Part shown: positions 32,978 through 41,825 of the stretch, in pieces | Layout of the letters: the number at the start of each line of letters is the position of its first letter | How positions within the stretch are numbered: the stretch's first letter is position 1 | Source of the DNA: VRUE01 sp963747765 | GTDB taxonomy: Bacteria; Actinomycetota; Thermoleophilia; Solirubrobacterales; 70-9 | Direction: 5' to 3' | NCBI GenBank assembly: GCA_963747765.1 | Contig: CAVVGH010000003.1 | Span: forward strand, 13,570-77,569 | Length of the DNA: 64,000 nt | Made by a program: the position numbers and the translations under genes | The notes under the pieces: generated by a model | The model's input: only the letters and a program-made list of their open reading frames with translations | The model's database searches: none | What the model was told of the DNA's origin: nothing

Positions 32978-34819
32978 ATGGCGCCCGGGCTGGACGGCTT
33001 GCCCGCGGCGGAGCGGGAAGTTGATGTATCCGGTCCGGTCAGCGGCTTCCTGACCTCGCTCTCACCCCGCCTCCTGCTCCGCATCAGGCTCGGCATGAGG
33101 ATCTTCGAGTGGCTGCCCTTCCCCTGGCGGTTCAGCCACCTCGATCTCGGTGCTCGCGAAGACTTCCTGCGCCACATGGAGCACTCGCGCTCCGGGTTGC
33201 ATCACGAGCTGATCCTGATGGCGAAGACCTTTACCACGATCGGCTACGCAATCGACTCCCGAGTCGAGGCGCGGCTCGACCTGCAGACCAGCTGTCGCCT
33301 GGCCGACGGATCGACTCCCGAACCGGCCGAGCCGCTTGGCGAGACCACCCCCGAGGGGGACGCTGAGGAATGCGATGTGGTGATCGTCGGCTCCGGCGCC
33401 GGCGGCGCCGTCGCCGCCGCGACGCTTGCCGAGGCGGGGCTCGACGTGCTCGTGCTCGAGGCCGGCCAGCACTACAACCGGGACAGCTATCCAGACCACC
33501 CGCTCGAGGCGATCGCATCGCTCTACCGCGACGGTGGCCTGACCATGGCCGAAGGACGCCCATCCATTCCAATCCCGCTCGGGCGGGCGGTCGGCGGCAC
33601 GACCGTGATCAACTCCGGCACGTGCTTCCGCGCTCCCGCCTCTGTCCTCGACAGCTGGCAAGAGGGCCATGGCGTCAGCTGGGCACACGACCTCGACCGC
33701 CACTTCGCCGAGGCCGAGGACTTCCTGCGCGTCACCCCGCTCGACCCCGACCGGATGGGGCGCAACGGCCAGCTGGCGATGGAGGGCGCCCAGGCGATGG
33801 GCGCCAGCGGCGCGCCGATCTCGCGCAACGCCGGCAGTTGCGTGCAGTGCAGCTCCTGCCCGTTCGGATGCCGGATCGACGCCAAGCGCGGGATGCACGT
33901 CAGCTACCTGCCCCGCGCCGTTGCAGCGGGAGCGCGGCTGCGAGCCGGTGTCGAGGCACGTCGCGTCCTGGTCGAGGACGGTCGCGCGGTCGGCGTGCGG
34001 TGCGTCGCCACCGGGAACGCCGCGGGCAACGGCAGTCGCCGCCCCTACACGGTGCGCGCCCGCCGCGCCACGATCGTCGCCGGTGGCGCCATGGGAACTC
34101 CGGAGCTGCTGCTGCACTCCGGCCTGGGCGGCAATCGGGTCGGTCGCAACCTCCACATCCACCCGGCCTGCTGGGTCGGCGCCCGCTACGACGAGGAGGT
34201 TCGCGGCTGGGAAGGGGTGATGCAGAGCTATTACATAGACCAGTGGGAGTCCGAGCGGATACTGCTCGAGGCAACGTTCACGCCGCTGCCCTTCGGGGGT
34301 GCGTGGCTGCTGGGTGCCGGGCGTGAGCACCAGCGGGCGATGCTCCGTTTCGGCAACATCGGCTCGATTGGAGTGCACCTATCCGACGCATCGTCCGGAA
34401 GGGTCGGGCTGACTCGCGACGGCATGCTGCGCACCAGCTACAGACTGACCGAGGAGGACGGGCGGCGGCTCGCCTTCGGGATAGCACGAGCTGCCGAAGT
34501 CCACTTTGCCGCGGGAGCAACCGAGGTCTACCCCAACATCGGCAGGGTTCCGGTGCTGCGACGTGGAGAGGTGCCCGACTTCGAGGCCGCCTCATTCAAG
34601 CCCTCGGAGCTGCGCCTCGAGGCCTTCCACCCGATGGGCACGACGCCGATCGCCGCCACCGAGCAGCACGGTGTGTGCGGCGCCGACGGCTCAGTCAACG
34701 GCGTCACGGATCTCTATGTGGCAGACGCCTCCCTCTTCCCCACCTCCGTCGGCGTCAATCCGATGATGACGATCATCGCCTTCGCCAAGCAGATCTCCGG
34801 CGGCCTCGCCGACGGTTGA
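32978..34819 (+). CDS. GMC-family FAD oxidoreductase (cholesterol/long-chain alcohol oxidase-like)
   Basis: 613 residues from ATG 32978. FAD-binding: CDVVIVGSGAGGAVAAATLA then EAGLDVLVLEAG at about residue 130; a Cys cluster GSCVQCSSCPFGCRIDAKRG at about 290; and the C-terminal HPMGTTPIAA plus VADASLFPTSVGVNPMMTII with the catalytic His/Asn region. The N-terminal about 125 residues (FLTSLSPRLLLRIRLGMRIF, WLPFPWRFSHLDLGAREDFL) resemble the extra domain of membrane-associated long-chain alcohol oxidases. Substrate unknown. Family-like residues (AAEQRTLSAICEAMAPG) continue upstream of the ATG in the same frame, so the true start may be a non-standard codon after 32917. Confidence 0.85.
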   Translation: MAPGLDGLPAAEREVDVSGPVSGFLTSLSPRLLLRIRLGMRIFEWLPFPWRFSHLDLGAREDFLRHMEHSRSGLHHELILMAKTFTTIGYAIDSRVEARLDLQTSCRLADGSTPEPAEPLGETTPEGDAEECDVVIVGSGAGGAVAAATLAEAGLDVLVLEAGQHYNRDSYPDHPLEAIASLYRDGGLTMAEGRPSIPIPLGRAVGGTTVINSGTCFRAPASVLDSWQEGHGVSWAHDLDRHFAEAEDFLRVTPLDPDRMGRNGQLAMEGAQAMGASGAPISRNAGSCVQCSSCPFGCRIDAKRGMHVSYLPRAVAAGARLRAGVEARRVLVEDGRAVGVRCVATGNAAGNGSRRPYTVRARRATIVAGGAMGTPELLLHSGLGGNRVGRNLHIHPACWVGARYDEEVRGWEGVMQSYYIDQWESERILLEATFTPLPFGGAWLLGAGREHQRAMLRFGNIGSIGVHLSDASSGRVGLTRDGMLRTSYRLTEEDGRRLAFGIARAAEVHFAAGATEVYPNIGRVPVLRRGEVPDFEAASFKPSELRLEAFHPMGTTPIAATEQHGVCGADGSVNGVTDLYVADASLFPTSVGVNPMMTIIAFAKQISGGLADG

Positions 34820-34833
34820 TTCATGCGAAGGCA

Positions 34834-34863
34834 ACAGTTGACCACCAAGCGGTGGTCAACTGT
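34834..34863. terminator. Bidirectional hairpin between convergent genes
   Basis: Perfect 13-bp inverted repeat ACAGTTGACCACC / GGTGGTCAACTGT with loop AAGC, between the GMC gene and the leftward proline-rich protein gene. No T-run follows on either side, so it may be a weak intrinsic terminator or a protein site. Confidence 0.55.
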
Positions 34864-34887
34864 CCCAGCGAACCTCGATTTGCCCTC

Positions 34888-35523
34888 TCAGCCTCCCGGG
34901 GCGGTCGGCGGGGGTGGCGGCGGCTGGTTGCCCGAAGCCGGCGGGGGTGGCGGCGGAGGCGCCTGCGACGGAGGCGGCGGCTCGTTGCCCGAAGCCGGCG
35001 GGGGTGGAGGGGGCGAGCCTCCGCTCGGCCCAGAGCCACCCGAGAGGCGGTCGGCCGTGTCGCCGAAGCTAGCGCCTTCCTCGCGCATTGCGATGTAACC
35101 CCCGTAGGCAATGCCGGCGGCTGCTATCAGGCCGAGGAAGATCCCAAGCTTGCGCGTTGCGTCGACGGTGACGCCCCCAAACGACGCGAAATCCGGAGGG
35201 AACACGATCCGGTAGAGGATCAGCAGGACGGCCAGGCCCCCTAGCGCCGTCACGATGGTATTTAGCGACACCGGCGGCTCGAGGTCGGCATCGGTGAGAC
35301 GCACCACGGCGACGCCGACCGCCGCCACTATCGCCAGCATCAAGAAGATCGGGATCACGTCAAGGGCATCCCAGGCACTGCCTCCGGATCCGGCGACATT
35401 GCCCGAAAACCCTGGAACCCCCGACACCTTGACTCCAAACCAATCGAAGAACATGAATATGAAGAGGAGAATCGCCGAAGCGGCAGCGGTCTTCTCACCC
35501 TTGCTCAGTTTGTCTATGTTCAT
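34888..35523 (-). CDS. Membrane protein with proline-rich C-terminal tail
   Basis: 211 residues. Four membrane helices: TAAASAILLFIFMFFDWFGV; VIPIFLMLAIVAAVGVAVVR; LNTIVTALGGLAVLLILYRI; and LGIFLGLIAAAGIAYGGYIA. The last about 55 residues are Gly/Ser then Pro-rich, with two repeats of the type PPPPPPASGN. No enzymatic motif. Proline-rich tails of this kind often span cell-wall layers or bind partners; function unknown. A GGAGGG ribosome site precedes the ATG. Confidence 0.75.
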   Translation of the reverse strand: MNIDKLSKGEKTAAASAILLFIFMFFDWFGVKVSGVPGFSGNVAGSGGSAWDALDVIPIFLMLAIVAAVGVAVVRLTDADLEPPVSLNTIVTALGGLAVLLILYRIVFPPDFASFGGVTVDATRKLGIFLGLIAAAGIAYGGYIAMREEGASFGDTADRLSGGSGPSGGSPPPPPPASGNEPPPPSQAPPPPPPPASGNQPPPPPPTAPGG

Positions 35524-35560
35524 CTACATATCCCTCCGTGGGCCGTGGGTTGCCCGGACC

Positions 35561-36409
35561 CTACACCTGGGCTCGGGCGGCAGCCAGGGTGTTGACGAGC
35601 AGCATGGCAATCGTCATCGGCCCCACTCCCCCGGGCACCGGTGTCAGGGCTGAGGCGATTTCGGCAACGGGCTCGAAGTCCACATCGCCGCACAACCCGT
35701 CGGCGGTTCTGTTCATACCCACGTCGATCACGACCGCCCCCGGCTTGACGGCGTCGGCGCCAAGAAGCCGCGGGACGCCGGCAGCCGCAACCAGCACATC
35801 GGCGCGCCGGCACACCTCCGGTAGATCGCGCGTGCGCGAGTGAGAGACGGTCACCGTCGCGTTGGCGGCGAGCAGCAGGCGCGCGACGGGAATCCCGACC
35901 AGCTTCGAACGCCCCACCACAACTGCCTCTGCACCCTCCAGCTCGACGCCCTCGTGTCGCAGCAGCTCCATCACCCCGGCGGGAGTGCAGGGCACCAGGC
36001 CGGGCATTCCGTGGGCGAGCAGGCCGGCGTTGACCGGCGTCAGGCCGTCGACATCCTTGCCGGGGTCGATCGCCGCCACGATCCGATCGGGGTCGATTCG
36101 CTCCGGAAGCGGCAGCTGCACGAGGATGCCATCCACCTCGTCGTGCAGGCCAAGCTCGCCGACCAGCTCCAGCAGCTCGTTCTCGCCGGTCTCCGCCGGG
36201 AGCTCGTGATTGACCGAGCGAATGCCCACCTCGGCGCACGCCTTGTGCTTGTTGCTGACGTAGATCTGCGAGGCGGGGTCTTCTCCCACCAGTACGGTCG
36301 CCAGTGCCGGCGGGCGGCCGACGCTCGCCTCATAGGAGGCCGCCTCCGCGGCCACCCGCTCGCGCACCGAGGCGGCAATCTCCCTGCCGTCGATGGGCTT
36401 GGCCGTCAC
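35561..36409 (-). CDS. folD: Methylenetetrahydrofolate dehydrogenase / methenyltetrahydrofolate cyclohydrolase
   Basis: 282 residues. Bifunctional one-carbon folate enzyme. It has the catalytic Lys in YVSNKHKACAEVGI, the folate-binding GILVQLPLPERIDPDRIV, the NADP-binding VVGRSKLVGIPVARLLL and the C-terminal PVPGGVGPMTIAMLLVNTL. GTG 36409 overlaps the pcrA stop as GTGA. Confidence 0.95.
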   Translation of the reverse strand: MTAKPIDGREIAASVRERVAAEAASYEASVGRPPALATVLVGEDPASQIYVSNKHKACAEVGIRSVNHELPAETGENELLELVGELGLHDEVDGILVQLPLPERIDPDRIVAAIDPGKDVDGLTPVNAGLLAHGMPGLVPCTPAGVMELLRHEGVELEGAEAVVVGRSKLVGIPVARLLLAANATVTVSHSRTRDLPEVCRRADVLVAAAGVPRLLGADAVKPGAVVIDVGMNRTADGLCGDVDFEPVAEIASALTPVPGGVGPMTIAMLLVNTLAAARAQV

Positions 36410-38664
36410 TTGCCCTCTCGCTTCTTGATCGGCGCGTAATCGGCCATCAGCTTGCGTTCCGCGCCATCGCGCGCAAACCGCACGGCGACCACTCCACCGG
36501 GCTCCACCGCCGTGACGACCCCCTCGCCGAAGCTGGCATGGACTACGTCGTCGCCTGTCTTCAGCTCCAGCGCCGGGCCGGGCTCGACGGGTTGCCGGGA
36601 GCCCGCCTCGCTGGTCGGCCAGCTGATCCCGGCACCGGGGCGGTTCGAGTGGCGTTCGGCGAGCTCGGCGGGCAGCTCGTCGACGAAGCGAGAGGGCAGA
36701 TTGTGCTGGGGCCGCCCGAACAGCCGCCTCTCCCGCGTCCAGGTCATGTACAGGCGCTGCCGGGCGCGTGTTATCCCGACGTAGCAGAGGCGGCGCTCCT
36801 CCTCTTCGCCACCCTCTTCGAGCGCGCGCATGTGGGGAAAAGCGCCGTCCTCGCAACCGACGATGAAGACCGCCTCGTACTCGAGGCCCTTGGCGTTGTG
36901 AAGCGTCATCAGCGTGACTACGGACTCGTCGCGCATGCCGTCCTGTTCGGTGTACAGGGAAATCTGCTGGAGAAAGTCTTCCAGCGGCGTTCCGCTGCCT
37001 TCTCCCTCGAGCTCGTGGTTGACGTCGAACTCCGCAGCCACGCCGATCAGCTCCTCGAGGTTCTCGGCCCGACCCTCGGCCTCGACAGTGCGCTCGGCGA
37101 TCAGAGCGTCCATATAGCCCGTGTCCTGCAGCGTCGCCTCCAACAGTTCGGCAACGGGCGCCGTGCGAGCCCTCTCGCGCAATTCCTCGATCGTCTCGTG
37201 AAATCGCGCGATGGCCTTGGTTGCGGCCATGCTGAGCTCGGGTACCTGTCGAGCCCTGCCGGCGACGTCCCAAATCGGCAGACCCGTCGTGTTGGCGTAG
37301 GAAACCAGTCGTGCCTGGCTGGTTTTCCCGATTCCGCGGCGGGGAGAGTTGACGACGCGCGAAAACGACACCTGATCGGCGGGATTGACGAGCAGGCTGA
37401 GGTAGGCGATCGCGTCCTTTACCTCGGAGCGCTCGTAGAACTTGATGCCGCCGATCACCTGGTAGGGAAGCTCGAAGCGCACCAACGTGTCCTCCAGCAC
37501 CCGGCTCATCGCGTTGGTCCGGTAGAAGACCGCGATGTCCTCCCGCCTCACCCCCTCCTCGGAGCTGAGCCGCTCTATCTCGCCGGCCACCCAGCGCGCC
37601 TCCTCGTGCTCGTCCCCGAGCTCGTAGAGCTGGACCGGCTCCCCGCCGGCAATCTCGGTCCAGAGCCGCTTCGGTCGCCGGTCGCGGTTGCGCTCGACCA
37701 CTGCATTCGCCGCGGAGAGGATCGTCTGCGTCGAGCGATAGTTCTGCTCGAGCTTGACCAGCTTCGCGCTGGGGAAGTCCCGCTCGAAGTCGAGGATGTT
37801 GCGGATGTCGGCGTGGCGGAAGCCGTAGATCGACTGGTCCTCGTCGCCGACGACCATCAGGTTTCCATGCCCGTCCGTGAGCAGCTGCAGGAGCCTGTAC
37901 TGCGCGTGATTGGTGTCCTGGTACTCGTCGACCAGCACGTGGCGAAAGGTGCGTCGCCAGCGATCGCGCACCTCATCGAAGCGCTCCAGCGCCCGGACCG
38001 CGCAGACCAGCAGGTCATCGAAGTCCATCGCGTTGGCGCTCAGCATGCGCTTCTCGTAGAGCGTGTAGGCCCCCGCCACGACTTCCTCGAAGGCGCCCGA
38101 GTGCTCCTCACCGTAGGTGCCGGCATCGATCAGCCGGTTTTTCGCGCCCGAGATCTGCGCGTTGATCGCCCGCACCGGGAAGCGCTTCGGGTCGATTCCC
38201 AGCTCGACCATGCACCGCTTCAGCATCCGCAGCGAGTCCGCGTCGTCGTAGATCGTGAAGCCCTGGGAATATCCCAGCCGCTCGGCATCGGCGCGGAGCA
38301 TCCTCGCGCAGGCCGAGTGGAAGGTCCTCAGCCACATCGCACGCGCCGACCGGCCGACCAGCGCTTCCACTCGCTCGCGCATCTCTCTCGCCGCCCGGTT
38401 CGTGAAGGTGATCGCAAGGATCTCGCCCGGGCGCGCCGCCTCCGTCGCCAGCAGATAGGCGATCCGGTGCGTCAGGACGCGTGTCTTCCCGGACCCTGCG
38501 CCAGCCAGCACCAGCAGCGGCCCGTCGCCGTGCCGCACGGCGTCTCGCTGCGGCTCGTTGAGGTCGGCCAACAACCGCTCGGCGCGATCGGCGCCGGGCT
38601 CAGTGGGCGCGCCCCGCGGGGTGGAAGTCGGGCCGTCCGGCGTCTCTCTCTGGGCCTGAAACAT
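36406..38664 (-). CDS. pcrA: UvrD/PcrA-type DNA helicase
   Basis: 752 residues. Superfamily 1A 3'-5' helicase for nucleotide-excision and mismatch repair or replication-fork clearance. Walker A is LVLAGAGSGKTRVLTHRIAY; Walker B is in VDEYQDTNHAQYRLLQLL; further motifs are VVGDEDQSIYGFRHADIRNI, LEQNYRSTQTIL and VTLMTLHNAKGLEYEAVFIV. The C-terminal region (SFGEGVVTAVEPGGVVAVRF) is the Tudor-like domain of PcrA that contacts RNA polymerase, so I prefer pcrA to uvrD. Start is ATG 38664. Confidence 0.92.
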   Translation of the reverse strand: MFQAQRETPDGPTSTPRGAPTEPGADRAERLLADLNEPQRDAVRHGDGPLLVLAGAGSGKTRVLTHRIAYLLATEAARPGEILAITFTNRAAREMRERVEALVGRSARAMWLRTFHSACARMLRADAERLGYSQGFTIYDDADSLRMLKRCMVELGIDPKRFPVRAINAQISGAKNRLIDAGTYGEEHSGAFEEVVAGAYTLYEKRMLSANAMDFDDLLVCAVRALERFDEVRDRWRRTFRHVLVDEYQDTNHAQYRLLQLLTDGHGNLMVVGDEDQSIYGFRHADIRNILDFERDFPSAKLVKLEQNYRSTQTILSAANAVVERNRDRRPKRLWTEIAGGEPVQLYELGDEHEEARWVAGEIERLSSEEGVRREDIAVFYRTNAMSRVLEDTLVRFELPYQVIGGIKFYERSEVKDAIAYLSLLVNPADQVSFSRVVNSPRRGIGKTSQARLVSYANTTGLPIWDVAGRARQVPELSMAATKAIARFHETIEELRERARTAPVAELLEATLQDTGYMDALIAERTVEAEGRAENLEELIGVAAEFDVNHELEGEGSGTPLEDFLQQISLYTEQDGMRDESVVTLMTLHNAKGLEYEAVFIVGCEDGAFPHMRALEEGGEEEERRLCYVGITRARQRLYMTWTRERRLFGRPQHNLPSRFVDELPAELAERHSNRPGAGISWPTSEAGSRQPVEPGPALELKTGDDVVHASFGEGVVTAVEPGGVVAVRFARDGAERKLMADYAPIKKREGK

Positions 38665-38707
38665 CACCCGCCGAGAATAGAGGCGAGCGCGGCGGGGCCT
38701 CGCCAGC

Positions 38708-39436
38708 TCAGCCGCCGGCCGACGAGCGGCCGGTGCGCGGTCGCAGCTCCGCCTCGTTGCCCGCCGGGCGCTTCTCCCCGTCCAGGGCCGCGATCCGTTC
38801 CTCGAGCGCGGCGATCCGCTCCGAGAGGCTCTTGATCGCATCGGCGATCGGGTCCGGCAGGTGGATCCAATCGGCGTCGGGGCCCTCGACCCGCCTCCCT
38901 TCCACCCTGACCGGGTGCCCGGGGTTGCCGACCACCGTAGAGCAGGGGGGCACGTCCTCGACGACGACCGTGTTTGCGCCGATCTTGGCACCGTCGCCAA
39001 CCGAGATCGGGCCCAGCAGCTTGGCGCCCGAGCCAACGGTGACGTTGTCCCCCACCGTGGGGTGGCGCTTGCCCCTCTGAAAGCCCGTTCCACCGAGCGT
39101 CACACCCTGGTAGAGCGTCACGCGCCTGCCGATCTTGGCGGTCTCGCCGACCACCACGCCCGAACCGTGGTCGATGAAGAACTGGGCTCCAATCTCAGCC
39201 GCCGGATGGATCTCAACCCCGGTGATCGTGCGACTGCAATAGGCGATCGCGCGTGGCACGAGTGGCACCCCGGCCTCGGTCAGAGCATGCGCGACGCGAT
39301 GTGCGAGAAGCGCCTGCACTCCAGCCCAGCTGGCGAGGATCTCGAAGGTCGACACCCCCTGGGCCGCCGGGTCGCGGTCCCGCGCCGCGGCCACGTCCGC
39401 TCTGACCTCGTCGATCACCCGACTCACTGCGCTCAT
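38708..39436 (-). CDS. cysE: Serine O-acetyltransferase
   Basis: 242 residues. Left-handed beta-helix acetyltransferase making O-acetylserine. The N-terminus (VIDEVRADVAAARDRDPAAQ) is the CysE helical domain; hexapeptide repeats run from HPAAEIGAQFFIDHGSGVVV through TLYQGVTLGGTGFQRGKRHP to VGNPGHPVRVEGRRVEG. The last about 45 residues form a Leu/Glu-rich helix followed by an Arg-rich tail, longer than usual. ATG overlaps the cysK stop as ATGA. Confidence 0.92.
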   Translation of the reverse strand: MSAVSRVIDEVRADVAAARDRDPAAQGVSTFEILASWAGVQALLAHRVAHALTEAGVPLVPRAIAYCSRTITGVEIHPAAEIGAQFFIDHGSGVVVGETAKIGRRVTLYQGVTLGGTGFQRGKRHPTVGDNVTVGSGAKLLGPISVGDGAKIGANTVVVEDVPPCSTVVGNPGHPVRVEGRRVEGPDADWIHLPDPIADAIKSLSERIAALEERIAALDGEKRPAGNEAELRPRTGRSSAGG

Positions 39437-40356
39437 GGTGCAAAGAAGGGTAGGGACATGTAGCGCTCGCCCGAATCGCAGACGATCGTCACAACCCGCT
39501 TGCCGGCCAGCTCGGGACGTGCGGCCACGTCCAGCGCCGCCTTGATGTTCGCTCCGGAGGAGATCCCGGCCAGGATGCCCTCCTTCCTCGCCGTCAGGCG
39601 CGCCATCTCCAGAGCATCCTCGTCGGCGACCGCAACGACCTCGTCGATCACGGCGCGATCGAGGACCTCGGGGAGGAAGCCGGCGCCGATCCCCTGGATC
39701 TTGTGCGGGCCGGGCGCACCGCCCGAAAGGACCGGGGAGGTCGCCGGCTCGACCGCGACAACCAGCGAGTCGGGGCTGCGTTCGCGCAGCATTGTCCCGA
39801 CGCCGGTGATCGTGCCACCCGTTCCCACCCCGGCCACGAACGCGCCCACCTGCTCGCCGGCATCGCGCCAGATCTCCTCGGCGGTGGTGCGACGATGCAC
39901 CTCGGGGTTCGCCGGGTTGGCGAACTGCTGCGGCATGAACGCCTTGCGCTGGTCGCGAATCTCTTCGGCCAGCCCAACCGCCTCGTCCATGCCCCCCAAC
40001 GACGGCGTTTCGCGGACCTCGGCGCCGTAGGCGCGCAGCAGCTTGGCGCGCTCGCGGCTCATCCCCTCCGGCAGGGTCAGGATCAACTCGTAGCCGCGCG
40101 CCGCGCAAACCATCGCCAGTGCAATCCCGGTGTTGCCACTGGTCGGCTCGACGATCACCGAGCGCCCCCGCTCGATCAGCCCATCGCGCTCCGCGGCGTC
40201 GATCATCGCCACTCCGATCCGGTCCTTCACCGAACCGCCGGGGTTGAAGTACTCGAGCTTCGCGCAGACCTCCGCACCCAAGCCGTCGGCCAGCCGCCGC
40301 AACGCGACCAGCGGCGTCTCTCCCACTACGGCGGACGCCTCATCCCCGATGCGCAT
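39433..40356 (-). CDS. cysK: O-acetylserine sulfhydrylase (cysteine synthase A)
   Basis: 307 residues. PLP enzyme forming cysteine from O-acetylserine and sulfide. It has the PLP Lys in YFNPGGSVKDRIGVAMI, the substrate loop VEPTSGNTGIALAMV, the phosphate-binding GVGTGGTITGVGTML and ISSGANIKAAL. It ends MSLPFFAP; partner CysE is immediately downstream, so a cysteine-synthase complex is likely. ATG 40356 overlaps the rrf2 stop. Confidence 0.94.
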   Translation of the reverse strand: MRIGDEASAVVGETPLVALRRLADGLGAEVCAKLEYFNPGGSVKDRIGVAMIDAAERDGLIERGRSVIVEPTSGNTGIALAMVCAARGYELILTLPEGMSRERAKLLRAYGAEVRETPSLGGMDEAVGLAEEIRDQRKAFMPQQFANPANPEVHRRTTAEEIWRDAGEQVGAFVAGVGTGGTITGVGTMLRERSPDSLVVAVEPATSPVLSGGAPGPHKIQGIGAGFLPEVLDRAVIDEVVAVADEDALEMARLTARKEGILAGISSGANIKAALDVAARPELAGKRVVTIVCDSGERYMSLPFFAP

Positions 40357-40754
40357 CAGATGAAGTACATCCCCGCGCCGGCGTCCTCGGCTTCGCGGCG
40401 GGCGACTTCGGCGATCGTGGTTTGGCTGAACACACCGCGCAGGGCGGCAACGCCGTCCGCCCATATCCCGCCGGCCTCGTCAGCCTCCTGACCGACTTTG
40501 CCGTCGAGAGCCTGGACGACCTCGAGCACGGTGATCTCGTCCGCCGGCCGGGACAGGGTGTAACCGCCCTTCATTCCCCGATGACTGGTGAGCAGGCCGG
40601 CCCTGCGCAGGGTGGAGAAGAGCTGCTCGAGGAACTGCTCGGGAATCTCGCGGCGTTCGGCCACCTCCTTGATTGGCACCGGCCGCTGGCCCGAACGAGC
40701 CAGCTCCGCCATGGCGACCACGGCGTAGCGCGACTTGGAGGTGATCGAGATCAC
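40356..40754 (-). CDS. Rrf2-family transcriptional regulator (CymR-like)
   Basis: 132 residues. Winged HTH (ISITSKSRYAVVAMAELARS, IPEQFLEQLFSTLRRAGLLT, SHRGMKGGYTLSRPADEITV) typical of Rrf2 proteins. It has no cysteine at all, so it cannot hold an Fe-S cluster as IscR or NsrR do; with cysK and cysE behind it, it resembles CymR, the cysteine regulator that senses O-acetylserine through CysK. That role is inference. GTG 40754 follows a -10-like TAGAAA by 7 nt, so it is probably leaderless. Confidence 0.88.
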   Translation of the reverse strand: MISITSKSRYAVVAMAELARSGQRPVPIKEVAERREIPEQFLEQLFSTLRRAGLLTSHRGMKGGYTLSRPADEITVLEVVQALDGKVGQEADEAGGIWADGVAALRGVFSQTTIAEVARREAEDAGAGMYFI

Positions 40755-40837
40755 GCAAACCTTTCTACCGCACAACGGGGTCTCGGCTCGGTTAGGATCG
40801 GGTTCCGCGCACCGCATTTGGTGCTGGTGCCCTTTAG

Positions 40838-41488
40838 GTGGACACCCGAGCAGATCGGAACGCAGTCCTGAGCGATCGCCCTCACTGCCTCGTGATCGAC
40901 AGTCACCCCCTGGTTCGCCTCGGGGTGCGCGAAACCCTGCAGGAAGACTTCGATATCCACGAGAGCGAGACCCGCCAGGAAGCCCTGGACCTGATCCGCG
41001 ACATCGGCAGCATCGATGTCGCCATCGTCGATTTGCGCCGGCACCCGAGCGAAGCCGACGGTTCGTTGAGCTGGAGCGAGGCGATCCGCGGCTTGCGCAA
41101 GACCGAACCCGGCCTGGGAATCGTCGCCCACGGGGAGCGCGCAGAGCGCCATATCGCAAGCGCTGCCCTGCAGGCTGGCGCTACGGCCTATGTCGCGCGA
41201 ACCGCAAGTGCCGCGGACCTGCGCCAGGCGGTGAACGCGGCGCTTGCCCAGGAACGGTTCATCGACCGCGCCGTCCCCCCGCGAGGCAGCCGCGGCAAGC
41301 TGACCAAGCGCCAGCGAGAGATCCTGCAGCTGATCGCTGACGGTGGATCGACGGCGCTGGCCGCGCGCGAGCTGGGCCTCAGCGAGGAAACCGTCAAGAC
41401 CCACACGAAGAATGCAGTGGCTCGCCTCAATGCCCGCAACCGCACCCACGCGGTAGCCATGGCAATCAGAGCGTCGCTGATCGAGTAG
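40838..41488 (+). CDS. LuxR/NarL-type response regulator with atypical receiver
   Basis: 216 residues. N-terminal receiver-like domain (CLVIDSHPLVRLGVRETLQE; candidate phospho-Asp65 in IDVAIVDLRRHP) and a C-terminal LuxR HTH (KLTKRQREILQLIADGGSTA, GLSEETVKTHTKNAVARLNA). The conserved receiver Lys seems to be Arg (TAYVARTAS), and the conserved Thr/Ser position reads IVAHGER, so phosphorylation may be weak or absent. No histidine kinase is nearby. GTG start with poor ribosome site; divergent from rrf2. Confidence 0.82.
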   Translation: MDTRADRNAVLSDRPHCLVIDSHPLVRLGVRETLQEDFDIHESETRQEALDLIRDIGSIDVAIVDLRRHPSEADGSLSWSEAIRGLRKTEPGLGIVAHGERAERHIASAALQAGATAYVARTASAADLRQAVNAALAQERFIDRAVPPRGSRGKLTKRQREILQLIADGGSTALAARELGLSEETVKTHTKNAVARLNARNRTHAVAMAIRASLIE

Positions 41489-41530
41489 GGCGCACTGACC
41501 TGACGCGTGTCCGCCTCGCTCAGGCCAACC

Positions 41531-41654
41531 CAGCCGCTCCGTTCGTCATTTGCACCGCTCTGCGACACAAACAACGAACGGAGTCTCGCCCGGGAGATTC
41601 CGGCCGCTCCGTTCGCTCTTTGTACCGCTCCGCGACACAAACAGCGAACGGAGT
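41531..41654 (+). repeat. Tandem 70-bp hairpin units (two copies)
   Basis: Units start at 41531 and 41601. Each keeps CTCCGTTCG ... CGAACGGAG and the joining CTCGCCCGGGAGATTC. Internal bases differ (for example TCATTTGC against CTCTTTGT), unlike the near-identical units at 5001-5194. Confidence 0.8.
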
Positions 41655-41768
41655 TCGTGTCCGCCTCGATTCCGCCTTCAGCGGCCGTGCCCTCGTGCAA
41701 CGGCTCCGCCGAAGCCCCTCGTCCCCTGGAACAGTCCCCCAAAGCTTCTGACCGCTTGGTCCCTGCAC

Positions 41769-41825
41769 AGCCTCTCCCTGCTTGCCCTCCTACTTGCAGG
41801 TGAGGAGGGCAAGCAGGGAGAGGCT
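41769..41825 (+). repeat. Long hairpin of the composite element, copy 2
   Basis: Left arm starts AGCCTCTCCCTGCTTG, right arm ends CAAGCAGGGAGAGGCT. Two base pairs differ from copy 3 on both strands (C-G to T-A, and T-A to C-G), keeping the pairing. The loop ACTTGCAGGTG is the exact reverse complement of the copy 1 loop. Confidence 0.85.
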
